Assembly (NCBI RefSeq): GCF_000368045.1
Contig: NZ_KB849236.1
Location: 434,126 to 498,125 of the forward strand
Direction: 5' to 3'
DNA: 64,000 bases
Source: Acinetobacter johnsonii CIP 64.6
Lineage (GTDB): Bacteria > Pseudomonadota > Gammaproteobacteria > Pseudomonadales > Moraxellaceae
In this document: one piece after another, positions 26,163 to 34,297 of the stretch
Numbering within the stretch: position 1 is the stretch's first letter
Layout: every line of letters begins with the position of its first letter
The notes under the pieces: model-generated
The model's database searches: none
Told to the model about the DNA's origin: nothing
Seen by the model: the letters and a program-made list of their open reading frames with translations, nothing else
Made by a program: the position numbers and the translations under genes

Positions 26163-26818
26163 GCAGCCACCTTTACCTTGCTACGTTCAGCAAAAAGCTT
26201 TGCGTAATATTCTTGACAGTGCGGAACCTTGTCTTTGATTTTTTGAATGATTGCTTCGTCACGCTCGATGACTACAGTCGTCTTGCGCTCTCGAATATCA
26301 ATCTTTTCTACCAGGTGAACCAATTGATCTATGTCATCCCAACCGTTCAACAATTCAGGCGGGCAAGGGAATAGCCAAAAATCAATATTCGCTACATCGC
26401 AGTCATACAGCCACATATAGGCTTGCATCTGTACGTCATAGCCAGCCTTTTTGACTTTCTCCATTGCTTCATCTGCAAAGAATGGATGTGTGCCAATATC
26501 CCAAGTGCATTTGGTATCAATAATCAGCTTATTCTTGAGATCAAGAACGTCACACTCGCCAGTGATTAACTCATTTTCAACACGACCAACGTGCTTTTGA
26601 TAATTGCGTAGACGCATCTTTCCAGACATCTCAATTGCCAAATCTTCGAGCAAATTGCCTTTTTGCGTGTACTGGTTGCCAGTGAATGAGCGAAAACCGT
26701 ATAAGTCCTCTTTCACGATGTCACGGATTGCAGACTTTGCCGTGTCGCTGATGACAGCCGCTTTAGAGCGACCATCACCAATAAGTTTATGAAGGGATGA
26801 ACATCGGAATAGTTTCAC
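26159..26818 (-). CDS. YqaJ-like exonuclease (PD-(D/E)XK)
   Basis: 219 aa. The nuclease core GECDVLDLKNKLIIDTKCTW shows the D...DxK arrangement (Asp in GECD, then IIDTK), preceded by a Glu in KGNLLEDLA. This is the viral recombinase exonuclease fold (lambda Exo/YqaJ). It is located directly downstream of recT with a 1-bp overlap, the usual two-gene recombination system: it would resect double-strand ends to load RecT. Confidence 0.82.
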   Translation of the reverse strand: MKLFRCSSLHKLIGDGRSKAAVISDTAKSAIRDIVKEDLYGFRSFTGNQYTQKGNLLEDLAIEMSGKMRLRNYQKHVGRVENELITGECDVLDLKNKLIIDTKCTWDIGTHPFFADEAMEKVKKAGYDVQMQAYMWLYDCDVANIDFWLFPCPPELLNGWDDIDQLVHLVEKIDIRERKTTVVIERDEAIIQKIKDKVPHCQEYYAKLFAERSKVKVAA

Positions 26819-27690
26819 TATTGAGCCTCCACCGCTACACGCTGCGCATCTGTCAATGTGTAACCATTCAAGATATAAGCCTTATCAATCGCACCAGCGT
26901 TCAACTGCTCAAGCGCTGCATCAAACTCATCATCATTCAGCGTGAGTTTTGGCGGCTCTAAATCCGCAACAGATTCACTATGGTCGATGTAATCAAAATC
27001 ATTAGTTTCCACATCACGAACAATGGCTTGATCCGCAAGTTGTGCAGTCTGCATCTCAATTGAAAGTGGGGCTTGCTTCGATAAAAGCAGCTTTAACACG
27101 GTTTTAAGCGCCATGGCTTCAAACTGGTCTTTCCACACACCAAAGCCTTTTTTGGCTGTTTGGCTGTACTTGTTGGCGTGCTTCATTACTTCCTCTTTAC
27201 TCATATAGAGTTCAGCGGTGAAGCCATTAATCAGCTTAAAAAACGCCACATATCCAATCGGGTTGCCACTTGGTTTAACCGACCAATCAAACTCATAGCC
27301 AAGCAATGGGTTTGCGGATAACAATTGACCCTCATAAACAGGAGTTGCAGCAATGCGGCTGAACTGACCTGAGCGTTGAGCCAATTGAATGAATCCTTTA
27401 TACCCAAGCTGAAATTGAGCTTCGATAGTGTTTGTCTTGTTGTTCTTAAAAGGAACAATGTAAGCAAAGCCAAGGTTGTTATTGATTGGCAAGTTTAATG
27501 TCGCAGCCATGCAAGCAGCGCTAAATACGGTCTGTGGATCTGCATTAACAAGCATTGAATTACTGTTCACGATCTGCAAAACAGAAGTTGCAAAAGCAGG
27601 GGCATTTTTGCCAACAAGCTCTTTTAATTTTTCCTGAACTACAGGACGATCAAAGAAAGCTTTGGTTGTATGTTGTACTGGTGCATTCAT
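26818..27690 (-). CDS. recT: RecT-family single-strand annealing protein
   Basis: 290 aa; it anneals complementary single strands and promotes strand invasion in phage recombination. Typical RecT phrases: AACMAATLNLPINNNLGFAY, QFQLGYKGFIQLAQRSGQF and KTVLKLLLSKQAPLS. It pairs with the downstream YqaJ-like exonuclease. Acidic C-terminal tail as in other RecT proteins. Confidence 0.92.
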   Translation of the reverse strand: MNAPVQHTTKAFFDRPVVQEKLKELVGKNAPAFATSVLQIVNSNSMLVNADPQTVFSAACMAATLNLPINNNLGFAYIVPFKNNKTNTIEAQFQLGYKGFIQLAQRSGQFSRIAATPVYEGQLLSANPLLGYEFDWSVKPSGNPIGYVAFFKLINGFTAELYMSKEEVMKHANKYSQTAKKGFGVWKDQFEAMALKTVLKLLLSKQAPLSIEMQTAQLADQAIVRDVETNDFDYIDHSESVADLEPPKLTLNDDEFDAALEQLNAGAIDKAYILNGYTLTDAQRVAVEAQ

Positions 27691-27701
27691 ATTCTTATTC
27701 C

Positions 27702-28724
27702 TTAAAATTTGATCGAAACGTGAGGCACTAAGCCTTTATTGATTGCATTTAGAACAGCTTTGCCCTGATCAACGCTTAAACCAAGATCAGTCAGACCTTT
27801 AAGCGCTTCGCTACAGATTTGTTTTCTATGCTCAACATTGGCTAAACGTGCTTCTTCTGCTTTACGCGCAGCTTCGGCTTGTGCAAATTGCTCTGCTTCA
27901 ATGCGCTTACGTTCATTTTCAGCAGCTTGCTGTGCACGTAATTCCGCAGCTTCTTTTTCAGCTTTCAATCGAGCTTCACGCTGTTCCGCTTCAAGCTTTT
28001 CACGCTGCACACGCTCAGCTTCAAAACGTGCTTTTTCTTCGGCTTCACGAGTAGCCTTTTCAGCAGCTTCGCGGGCAATTTGTGCTTCACGTTCTTGCTG
28101 AATGCGTTGCTGTTCTGCGATGCGAAGGCGTTCTAATTCAGCCTGTTCAGCTTCGTATTTTTCACGAGCAATAAGTGCTTTGCGCAGTACTTCCAGTGTT
28201 TCAAATTTGGCGAGTTTCGCTTGCTCTTCGTATTCCTCGAAAGATGAGTCAATTACACGGTTTTCAAGTTCAGAGATTGCATCCTTAATGCTTTGCGCAG
28301 TCCATTCGCCATCTTCGTTTTGAATTAAACTCAAAGGCATGCGAATAACAGAAATTGTGGTTTCATGCTTCGCCACACGATCTTTTTCCGCCTGCTCCCA
28401 TGCATCACGCGGTGCCAAAATTTCATTGCGTAGTTCATCAAATTTTTTAACAGTAGCAATGCGGTCATCATCAATAAGCTTGACTTGAGCCTTTTGCTCG
28501 GCAACCAACTCCTTGCCACACTTCTCAATAAAGGTTTTAGATTTGCTTACCTTCATTGCCAGTGAACCAATCTGGTCGCGGCCTTTTTTAGTGGTCACAT
28601 CTGGAACGTGTGAACGCGCTTCTTGAGCAATGCGCTCGAATAATTCAGTGGTGCCGCCTAGTGTGCGAAATGCAGATACAACAATGTTTTGATCCGCGAT
28701 TTCTAATTCAAATTTTGCATTCAT
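27702..28724 (-). CDS. Long coiled-coil phage protein of the recombination operon
   Basis: 340 aa. Start MNAKFELEIADQN (28724) after AAGGATAAGA; an upstream start would overlap the previous gene. Residues 1-110 are globular, about 150-285 are a continuous Glu/Ala/Arg/Gln-rich coiled coil (TolA-like composition), and the C-terminal 45 residues (ALKGLTDLGLSVDQGKAVLN) form a small helical domain. Proteins of this design often neighbour recT in phages. A role in recombination or nuclease control is inference; the TolA resemblance is compositional only. Confidence 0.7.
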   Translation of the reverse strand: MNAKFELEIADQNIVVSAFRTLGGTTELFERIAQEARSHVPDVTTKKGRDQIGSLAMKVSKSKTFIEKCGKELVAEQKAQVKLIDDDRIATVKKFDELRNEILAPRDAWEQAEKDRVAKHETTISVIRMPLSLIQNEDGEWTAQSIKDAISELENRVIDSSFEEYEEQAKLAKFETLEVLRKALIAREKYEAEQAELERLRIAEQQRIQQEREAQIAREAAEKATREAEEKARFEAERVQREKLEAEQREARLKAEKEAAELRAQQAAENERKRIEAEQFAQAEAARKAEEARLANVEHRKQICSEALKGLTDLGLSVDQGKAVLNAINKGLVPHVSIKF

Positions 28725-28728
28725 ATTC

Positions 28729-29106
28729 TTATCCTTGTGCCATTTCAAATTTTTCAACCGCATCCGCTTCAAGCCATTCATTCAACTCATAGACCTGAGA
28801 TTCAGTCAGAATGAAATGCAAGCCAGCTGGTGTTTCTTCAAAGTCAGATCGAGTGACCAAAGCTAAAGTCTTGTTATCCACTTCAAGCTTGATGTAGTCC
28901 ACATCACGTCCAGATTCAGGGTGAAATTGCTGCTCTGCATACATTGAATCCGTCAATTCAACCGCTTTGATTTCACAGTCAATGGACTCATTACCAACCA
29001 CAAAAGAGAACTGCACATTGTCCGCATCAACTTCAATGCCTGACTTTTTGATCGAAAGCATCGGAAAGCAAGGTGCGAACAATTCAGGTTTGGTTTGAGT
29101 GTTCAT
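28729..29106 (-). CDS. Phage hypothetical protein
   Basis: 125 aa, acidic, soluble, beta-rich start then VYELNEWLEADAVEKFEMAQ. No known domain. It sits 4 bp before the coiled-coil gene and overlaps the gene upstream. Confidence 0.65.
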   Translation of the reverse strand: MNTQTKPELFAPCFPMLSIKKSGIEVDADNVQFSFVVGNESIDCEIKAVELTDSMYAEQQFHPESGRDVDYIKLEVDNKTLALVTRSDFEETPAGLHFILTESQVYELNEWLEADAVEKFEMAQG

Positions 29107-29606
29107 GCTGGCACCTCATTTAATTCAGCACTAAAATCACCTTGATAAGGACTCCCAAGAACAACGGCTTTACCAACAACATCCATAAATTTTGCAGTTG
29201 CTTTGACTGATCCGTAGCAAGAATTTCGATCCCCAATCCTCTTTACACCTATGCCATATAAATCTGTGCCCAGGTGCTTAGCAACCTGCCTCTCAGCTTC
29301 ACCGCTACACCACAAATCGCCTTTAAATTTGTGCAGTCTTGTTGCTTGCACTTTTGGAAACATCACTGAAGGTTCTTTTATGCGGAGCTTAATTTCTCTA
29401 TCTGCAAAACCTCCCTTTGATCCTGGCGCGTGACCGTAAACATGAATCAACTCACCAAACTTTGAGAAAATGGCATTGCCAACGCGCTCATAAACTTCAA
29501 ACTTGTAATCGTCTACAGTCACACCTAGGCTGCCTTTTGGTGTGCATGAGCCAGACATCAAGCCATTGCTGCCAAGGTTAAAAACCTCAATAGAAAATAT
29601 TTTCAC
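29103..29606 (-). CDS. Phage hypothetical protein
   Basis: 167 aa, glycine-rich and basic (SKFGELIHVYGHAPGSKGGF; RIGDRNSCYGSVKATAKF). Second gene of the leftward operon. Its last codons (LNEVPA) again include GAGGTG. No family recognised. Confidence 0.65.
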   Translation of the reverse strand: MKIFSIEVFNLGSNGLMSGSCTPKGSLGVTVDDYKFEVYERVGNAIFSKFGELIHVYGHAPGSKGGFADREIKLRIKEPSVMFPKVQATRLHKFKGDLWCSGEAERQVAKHLGTDLYGIGVKRIGDRNSCYGSVKATAKFMDVVGKAVVLGSPYQGDFSAELNEVPA

Positions 29607-29956
29607 TTCACACTCCCAACAATCGCAGCGTTAATTTTTTGAATCTCGTACTGGTCGATATACGCATTCACAGTTTCATCGGAATGCACCACGTTCAAAA
29701 TGTCCAGAAACTCGACTGAAGCATCATCCAAGGCATATTCAACATAAATGCTGTATTCGTCAGCCTTGACAGTAGCGATGCACACTTGATTGCAATTTAC
29801 GCTTTGAACTTCGTATTGCTGTGCAGCGATGTTGACTTGAGGTTCTTCTAGCTCAATAGAAGTCTTAGCAGGCTGGAAAGCGTAAGCTACTGCTATCCCT
29901 GCGCTGATTGATGCTGCAATTAATGCAGACTTGAGAATATTGGATTTAGTTGTCAT
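29603..29956 (-). CDS. Membrane-anchored or exported phage protein
   Basis: 117 aa, first gene after the leftward promoter. Residues 9-27 (SALIAASISAGIAVAYAF) form a signal anchor or signal peptide; the rest is acidic with two Cys (CNQVC) that could form a periplasmic disulfide. In lambda the first leftward gene is N, but nothing here is Arg-rich, so this is not an N analogue. Confidence 0.68.
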   Translation of the reverse strand: MTTKSNILKSALIAASISAGIAVAYAFQPAKTSIELEEPQVNIAAQQYEVQSVNCNQVCIATVKADEYSIYVEYALDDASVEFLDILNVVHSDETVNAYIDQYEIQKINAAIVGSVK

Positions 29957-29974
29957 AATGACCTCGTTGTGTTG

Positions 29975-30011
29975 AAGCCCAGTTCCCGTCTAAAGTTGCT
30001 GGGCTTTTTTG
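29975..30011. terminator. Hairpin in the leader of the leftward operon
   Basis: AAGCCCAG/CTGGGCTT with a 16-base loop. The T run lies on the plus strand, opposite to all nearby genes. On the minus strand it is a leader hairpin of the early mRNA. Confidence 0.55.
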
Positions 30012-30025
30012 TGTTTACGAGATTA

Positions 30026-30054
30026 AATATAAGAAAACTTAGTTTTAGTGTCAA
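30026..30054 (-). promoter_or_regulatory. Leftward early promoter (PL)
   Basis: On the minus strand TTGACA (30049-30054), a 17-bp spacer and TATATT (30026-30031) form a near-consensus sigma70 promoter. An operator at 30030-30041 overlaps the -10 and spacer. Confidence 0.85.
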
Positions 30055-30096
30055 GCAAAAATGTAAGAAATGTTAGTTTTATTTTTAGAAAACTTA
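30030..30096. promoter_or_regulatory. Left operator cluster (three sites)
   Basis: Three 12-bp near-palindromes: TAAGAAAACTTA (30030-30041), TAAGAAATGTTA (30064-30075) and TTAGAAAACTTA (30085-30096). The same motif recurs three times between the repressor and cro genes, so these are the repressor/Cro binding sites on PL. Confidence 0.82.
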
Positions 30097-30123
30097 TTTT
30101 TTATGATTTAATAGACAAAAGAA

Positions 30124-30144
30124 AACCCATCACAGGGATGGGTT
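30124..30144 (-). terminator. Terminator of the immunity operon
   Basis: AACCCATC/GATGGGTT; on the minus strand it is followed by TTCTTTTG, just after the DUF4411 gene. Confidence 0.7.
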
Positions 30145-30167
30145 GATTAAGAGATATTTGACTTAAA

Positions 30168-30701
30168 TTAAACTACAACTCCAAGTTTTAATAAGACCTG
30201 AGGCCAGTTACCACAATCTAGCGAGAACTTTTCACATATATTTGGAACTTTAAGGTTTCCTTTATGGGATTTCGCATCCCAATTAAACACAGGCGCTTTT
30301 TGCTCACACGTTAAAACACAAGCACCCGAGCCAAGATGATGGCTAAGACTAATAACATCCAAGTCAGCGTAATTATCTTTCTTAACATGATGGGAGTCAG
30401 AGGAGGCGGGGAAGCTTAATAATTGTTTTTTAAGCTCTAGAGTAGAAGCCCCATGCTCATCTGATGTGATTTTTCGAACCGAAAATCTATCTAAGAAATT
30501 CTGAAAAATATCCTCATCATAATTATAATCAGAAATTTTTTGCTCTATTTCACTTAAGATAGAGTCACATATAAAGAATTTGACTGTATTAGCAAGCTTA
30601 AAGGAGTGCAAAACTCCCCATAATTGAGGAAAGACATCTTCAGGATATGTTCTGTAGCAAAAATCCAATACAGCATTTGTATCTAAACTAATTTTCATCA
30701 T
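30168..30701 (-). CDS. DUF4411 family PIN-like protein (putative toxin/RNase)
   Basis: 177 aa. A PIN-domain acid pattern is visible: ISLDTNAVLDF near the N-terminus, DSILSEIEQKI in the middle and NYADLDVISLSHHLG followed by ACVLTCEQK. PIN proteins are metal-dependent RNases such as VapC. It follows the XRE-ImmA/IrrE gene by 2 bp and the two form one unit; DUF4411 proteins commonly accompany such a protease. It lies between the repressor gene and PL, where lambda has rex, so it should be expressed in lysogens. Confidence 0.78.
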   Translation of the reverse strand: MMKISLDTNAVLDFCYRTYPEDVFPQLWGVLHSFKLANTVKFFICDSILSEIEQKISDYNYDEDIFQNFLDRFSVRKITSDEHGASTLELKKQLLSFPASSDSHHVKKDNYADLDVISLSHHLGSGACVLTCEQKAPVFNWDAKSHKGNLKVPNICEKFSLDCGNWPQVLLKLGVVV

Positions 30702-30703
30702 TA

Positions 30704-31822
30704 TTAGAATACCTTTTGCTGTAATTCTTTAAACGCAGAAGGCTTAGATTTCTTGTGAAAACCCAGAATGTCTTTTGCAATATTTGATGATATTTGATCT
30801 TGCCACATTGCACTCATTACTTTCTCAACAAAACTATGCCCAAAATACTTGAGAACCATATTTTCTTTTTTTGAACCAAACCCACCGCCTTCTTTGGGTT
30901 TGATATAGTCAAGGTATTCATTTAGCTGATTTTGATTAATCAATCCCAATATTTTAAGCTGAATCGCAATTGCTGCTTTGCTCGCTTTCGTCTTTTTGCG
31001 AATAAGTAAAATATTATCTTCAAGATTTAAGGCTTTATTGAAAGACTCATTGACAATTTGTGGGGGAGCAACAACATAGCCAGCCACACGATCGCAGTAT
31101 TTTTCTAATTTACTGTTAGACTCTAACAAGTGTCCATCAAAAACACTTTCACCTAAGCCTAAATGCACGATCTCATGAATTAATGTGAATAATTTTCTTG
31201 AAGGAGACTGGCCTGAGCTAAAAATAGCAATGACTGGAGCTGCATTAAAATATAGACACATGCCATCAGAACCAAACTTCTCTCGCCCTCGATCAATCAC
31301 AATAACATCCTTGAGTTCTACAATATCTCTCCAGGCATTAAAATAATCATCAGAGTTTTTCGTTTTTTTGCTGTGACTATAAAAGCCAAAATATTCAACG
31401 ATTAGTTTTGCATCTAGCTCTGGATTCTCACCTGTAAGCTGAAGATTAAACGATTGAACTTCCTCATCTAATGATTCAATAACAGATATATAGTTATCCC
31501 TTACCAAACAAAATTCTTGAACTAATGCATTTTCTTTATATTTATCTTCAGAAATATTAACTTGGTTTCTAAATTCAATTAATTCAGGATTATTTCGCTC
31601 ATAAAAAAAATCATGAGTAGTTAAGTAAACCGTTGGTACATACAGTGCTTTTGCAATATTTTCTAGCTGACTAAGCTTAAAAACATTATTTTCTTCCAAG
31701 GCTTTATTAATTTTATTATTGGATATTCCTGTTAAATAGGCGAGCTCATCCGCTGACAAGCTCATGTCAGTCATATAGCGCTGAAGTGCTATGGGTGAGT
31801 GCTCAACCAATTGAATAGCCAT
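30704..31822 (-). CDS. XRE helix-turn-helix / ImmA-IrrE metallopeptidase fusion
   Basis: 372 aa. The N-terminal XRE helix-turn-helix (about 15-62: MSLSADELAYLTGISNNKIN) precedes an ImmA/IrrE peptidase with HEIVH at 216-220 and the third-ligand region KLEKYCDRVAGYVVAP at about 238-253. ImmA-type proteases cleave repressors or antitoxins. ATG 31822 is preferred over a TTG at 31840; GGAG lies 11 bases upstream. With the downstream DUF4411 protein it resembles a toxin-antitoxin-like or exclusion module; which member is the toxin is not shown. Confidence 0.85.
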   Translation of the reverse strand: MAIQLVEHSPIALQRYMTDMSLSADELAYLTGISNNKINKALEENNVFKLSQLENIAKALYVPTVYLTTHDFFYERNNPELIEFRNQVNISEDKYKENALVQEFCLVRDNYISVIESLDEEVQSFNLQLTGENPELDAKLIVEYFGFYSHSKKTKNSDDYFNAWRDIVELKDVIVIDRGREKFGSDGMCLYFNAAPVIAIFSSGQSPSRKLFTLIHEIVHLGLGESVFDGHLLESNSKLEKYCDRVAGYVVAPPQIVNESFNKALNLEDNILLIRKKTKASKAAIAIQLKILGLINQNQLNEYLDYIKPKEGGGFGSKKENMVLKYFGHSFVEKVMSAMWQDQISSNIAKDILGFHKKSKPSAFKELQQKVF

Positions 31823-31904
31823 TAATTCATAAAGCTCCAAATTACATAACTTAATTGTACTAGATTTAGTAAAGAAGAATAGTGTCGATAAATTTAAATT
31901 TTAA

Positions 31905-31925
31905 GAGCCGCATATAGCGGCTTTT
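31905..31925. terminator. Hairpin between the repressor and the ImmA gene
   Basis: AGCCGC/GCGGCT with TTTTT on the plus strand. In the minus (coding) direction the T run is poor, so it may only weaken read-through from the repressor gene into the ImmA gene. Confidence 0.55.
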
Positions 31926-31931
31926 TATTTC

Positions 31932-32612
31932 TTAAATTTTGCGTAGCTTTTTCTTAGCTCGATAAACGTAGCGAATACAATCCACTACCTCACCAACAAA
32001 TTCACAGTCTTGATCAAGCGGAATGATGTTTGGTTTAAATTCAGGATTAATCGCCTGTAGGTATTTAGTACCATCTGGCTCAATTACCAGGCGCTTAAAA
32101 GTCGCATCATCAAACTTTCTAACAACAATAATGTCGCCTGAGTTCATATCACTAAAAGGCAGAGTAGGGTCTACAAGAATGTAATCGCCTTCATGGAATT
32201 CTGGGTAGTTACTCAAGCCCTGTACTTTCAGGTAAAAGCACTTCTCACAATCACCATCTGGAATGGGTAGCCATTCCTCCACCTGTGACATATCAACAGC
32301 TTGAACATTGGTCATAGTTCCAGCTTGCACCCATGAAAGAACAGGGGCCATGCGTGGAGCCACAGGAGCCACGTTAGATTGGTCTTTTTGTGTGGCACTA
32401 GGATCGCCTTTGCCAGTCAGTATGTATTCAGTTGTTACCCCAAAATGATTTGCCATCGCCTCTAATGATCCCGCTTTAGGCAAATAGCTATCTTTTTCCC
32501 ACTCAGTTACAGCAGGCGAACTTACTCCAGCAATCTTTGCTAATTGCACTTGAGTTAATTTTTTCGAGCGTCTAAGCGCACGTATGCGCTGACCAGTAGT
32601 TGTCTTTTCCAT
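31932..32612 (-). CDS. LexA-like prophage repressor (CI type, S24 peptidase)
   Basis: 226 aa. N-terminal XRE helix-turn-helix (about 7-65: LTQVQLAKIAGVSSPAVTEW) and a C-terminal S24 self-cleavage domain. The likely cleavage bond is A97-G98 (SWVQAGTM), with catalytic S134 (QGLSNYP) and K173 (ATFKRL), 39 residues apart as in LexA/CI. It should repress PL and PR through the 12-bp operators and be inactivated by RecA. No clear ribosome-binding site precedes the ATG and an operator begins 2 bp upstream, so the transcript may be nearly leaderless. Confidence 0.92.
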   Translation of the reverse strand: MEKTTTGQRIRALRRSKKLTQVQLAKIAGVSSPAVTEWEKDSYLPKAGSLEAMANHFGVTTEYILTGKGDPSATQKDQSNVAPVAPRMAPVLSWVQAGTMTNVQAVDMSQVEEWLPIPDGDCEKCFYLKVQGLSNYPEFHEGDYILVDPTLPFSDMNSGDIIVVRKFDDATFKRLVIEPDGTKYLQAINPEFKPNIIPLDQDCEFVGEVVDCIRYVYRAKKKLRKI

Positions 32613-32613
32613 A

Positions 32614-32672
32614 TAAGTTATCTTACATATTGCTTTTATAAGTTTTCTTTGATTAAATACTAAGAAATCTTA
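32614..32672. promoter_or_regulatory. Right operator cluster (three sites) with PR
   Basis: 12-bp sites TAAGTTATCTTA (32614-32625), TAAGTTTTCTTT (32639-32650) and TAAGAAATCTTA (32661-32672). All fit the palindrome TAAGAWAWCTTA in one or other orientation. A candidate PR (TTGATT 32649, TATTTT 32671, 16-bp spacer) overlaps the last two sites. Three sites here and three at PL mirror lambda OR and OL. Confidence 0.82.
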
Positions 32673-32691
32673 TTTTATTGAGTGGATACCA

Positions 32692-32877
32692 ATGACCAAA
32701 CAAGAAGCATATGAGTTGCTTGGGGTTAATGGCGTTGAACTGGCAAAGCTACTTGGAATAGAGCCGCCTGCCGTTTACCAATGGCCTAACCAAAAAATCC
32801 CTTTAGCGCGTGAATACCAAATTCGAGATTTAGCGGCTGGAAAGCAACCAATCACACACAGCAAAGAAGCTGTATAG
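32692..32877 (+). CDS. Cro-like repressor
   Basis: 61 aa: a single helix-turn-helix (YELLGVNGVELAKLLGIEPP, AVYQWPNQKIP). First rightward gene, divergent from the repressor and downstream of the three-site operator, which is the Cro position. It should turn down repressor synthesis during lytic growth. Confidence 0.85.
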   Translation: MTKQEAYELLGVNGVELAKLLGIEPPAVYQWPNQKIPLAREYQIRDLAAGKQPITHSKEAV

Positions 32878-32916
32878 GGAAGTTTATGAATTTTAGAAAT
32901 TGCAAGGAATCCACTA

Positions 32917-33237
32917 ATGGGAGTCGATGATTTGAAAGAAGCAATCGAAAAAGGATATTTGGGCGGGAAATACACCGTTCCCAAAACCATCAAATTTACA
33001 CATGAAATGCTTGATGCAATCGCTGTTGCCAGTGAAACCAATGAGCAAGATTCGTGTAACTGGGTGCGTGAGGTCATAGCGAAAGCCCTACTAGCTGAAG
33101 ATGCTAAGTATGAGCGTATGGCAAGAGCGCGTAATCGGTCAAAGTGTACTTTGGGCACTTTGGTACACCAAAAAGAAAGCCCAGTGGGTGCAACCACTGA
33201 GCTTGATGTTCAAAACTTTGGAGTCAATGAACAATGA
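32917..33237 (+). CDS. Phage regulatory-region protein (cII position)
   Basis: 106 aa. KYTVPKTIKFTHEMLDAIAV followed by DSCNWVREVIAKALLAEDAK resembles a ribbon-helix-helix fold, a beta strand then two helices. It lies directly after cro where lambda has cII, but there is no CII homology, so a regulatory role is inferred from place and fold only. A 14-codon frame (32886-32930) overlaps its start. Confidence 0.6.
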   Translation: MGVDDLKEAIEKGYLGGKYTVPKTIKFTHEMLDAIAVASETNEQDSCNWVREVIAKALLAEDAKYERMARARNRSKCTLGTLVHQKESPVGATTELDVQNFGVNEQ

Positions 33238-34007
33238 ATATGTTAGCACAAATTCAAAATGATAATAACACAGACCAAGTGACAATGTCGTCACCTGAGC
33301 TTGTTGATTACATCAATGCGCATCGTCAAGAAGTGGCAACAATTGAAAAGCCATTTATTGAATTACAGCATCGCAGCTTTATGTCAAAGGTTCCGCAAGT
33401 TCTTGGCGTGGAAGCAACTGCAAAATTTATTGCAGTTGATAATTTCAAGAATGGCACCGGTGGAACTGTTCAGCGTCAAATCTACCGCTTCCCAAAACGC
33501 GAAGCTTGCCTCATGGCTATGTCATACAGCTACGAGTTGCAAGCCCAGGTCTTTGATCGCATGACAGCGATGGAACAACATATTGCAGCTCAAAACCTAC
33601 CATCCTACGCAATCGAAGACCCAATCGAACGCGCTAAAAAATGGATTGAAGAAGAAAAGCAAAAACAAATTGCCATTCAAGAACGCGACCATGCAATCGC
33701 CACTAAAGCTGAAATCGGTAGCCGTCGTGAAGCAACTGCAATGGGTCGCCTATCTGCAAAAGTCAAAGAAGTTGAAAAGCTCAAAACCCAACTTGATAGC
33801 TCTACAGGCTTCGCAACTATTAAAAAGGTTCAAGCACTTACTGGTGGCACGTATGACACATACGAACTTCGCCGCTACAGCAAAACAAATCGCCTAGAAA
33901 TCCAAAAAGCCGAAGATGCCAACTATGGCAGCGTGAACTCATATCACAAAGACGCATGGTTAGCGGTTTACAACATTAATTTATCAAATCTCAATGGGGC
34001 AGCGTAA
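33234..34007 (+). CDS. Rha-family phage regulatory protein
   Basis: 257 aa. The N-terminal Rha domain (about 20-110: MSSPELVDYINAHRQEVATI, KREACLMAMSYSYELQAQVF) is followed by a coiled-coil linker and a C-terminal KilA-C/antirepressor-like part (SSTGFATIKKVQALTGGTYD). Rha proteins modulate lysis/lysogeny or host killing in P22-like phages. The start overlaps the previous stop (ATGA). Confidence 0.82.
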   Translation: MNMLAQIQNDNNTDQVTMSSPELVDYINAHRQEVATIEKPFIELQHRSFMSKVPQVLGVEATAKFIAVDNFKNGTGGTVQRQIYRFPKREACLMAMSYSYELQAQVFDRMTAMEQHIAAQNLPSYAIEDPIERAKKWIEEEKQKQIAIQERDHAIATKAEIGSRREATAMGRLSAKVKEVEKLKTQLDSSTGFATIKKVQALTGGTYDTYELRRYSKTNRLEIQKAEDANYGSVNSYHKDAWLAVYNINLSNLNGAA

Positions 34008-34297
34008 TGACTACTGAAAGCAAATTAATCAAGCAATTGGAAAGCGTTAGGACTGGTCTGCTTCATGAAGAACATGAGTATTTGAATGAGTCGCGCAAGA
34101 AGTTGCGTTACAAGCTCACCAAAGCAATTAGCCTTGCAAAAAAAATAGAACAAGAGGAGTTCGTTAGTTTTGTAAAGGTTGTATCGGCTCGTGATATTGC
34201 ATTCAGCATTCTTGAGTGTGCGGACCGTGGCGAAATTGATGATATTCGCGACCACGCAATTGAACTTCTCGAAATGATTGATGAGGAGGTGGTGTAA
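34007..34297 (+). CDS. Phage hypothetical protein
   Basis: 96 aa, helical, charged (HEYLNESRKKLRYKLTKAIS; DDIRDHAIELLEMIDEEVV). It overlaps both neighbours by 1 bp. No family recognised. Confidence 0.65.
   Translation: MTTESKLIKQLESVRTGLLHEEHEYLNESRKKLRYKLTKAISLAKKIEQEEFVSFVKVVSARDIAFSILECADRGEIDDIRDHAIELLEMIDEEVV

Noticed and set aside
27838..28323. Cys/Ala/Ser-rich frames on the plus strand
   Set aside because: They are antisense to the Glu/Ala/Arg repeat of the coiled-coil gene, whose composition keeps the opposite strand open.
29603..29956. Lambda N analogue as first leftward gene
   Set aside because: The product is acidic with a membrane segment and lacks an Arg-rich RNA-binding motif, and no boxB-like nut site was seen.
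32886..32930. 14-codon leader peptide before the cII-position gene
   Set aside because: It overlaps the real start in another frame and has only a weak ribosome-binding site; no attenuation structure seen.
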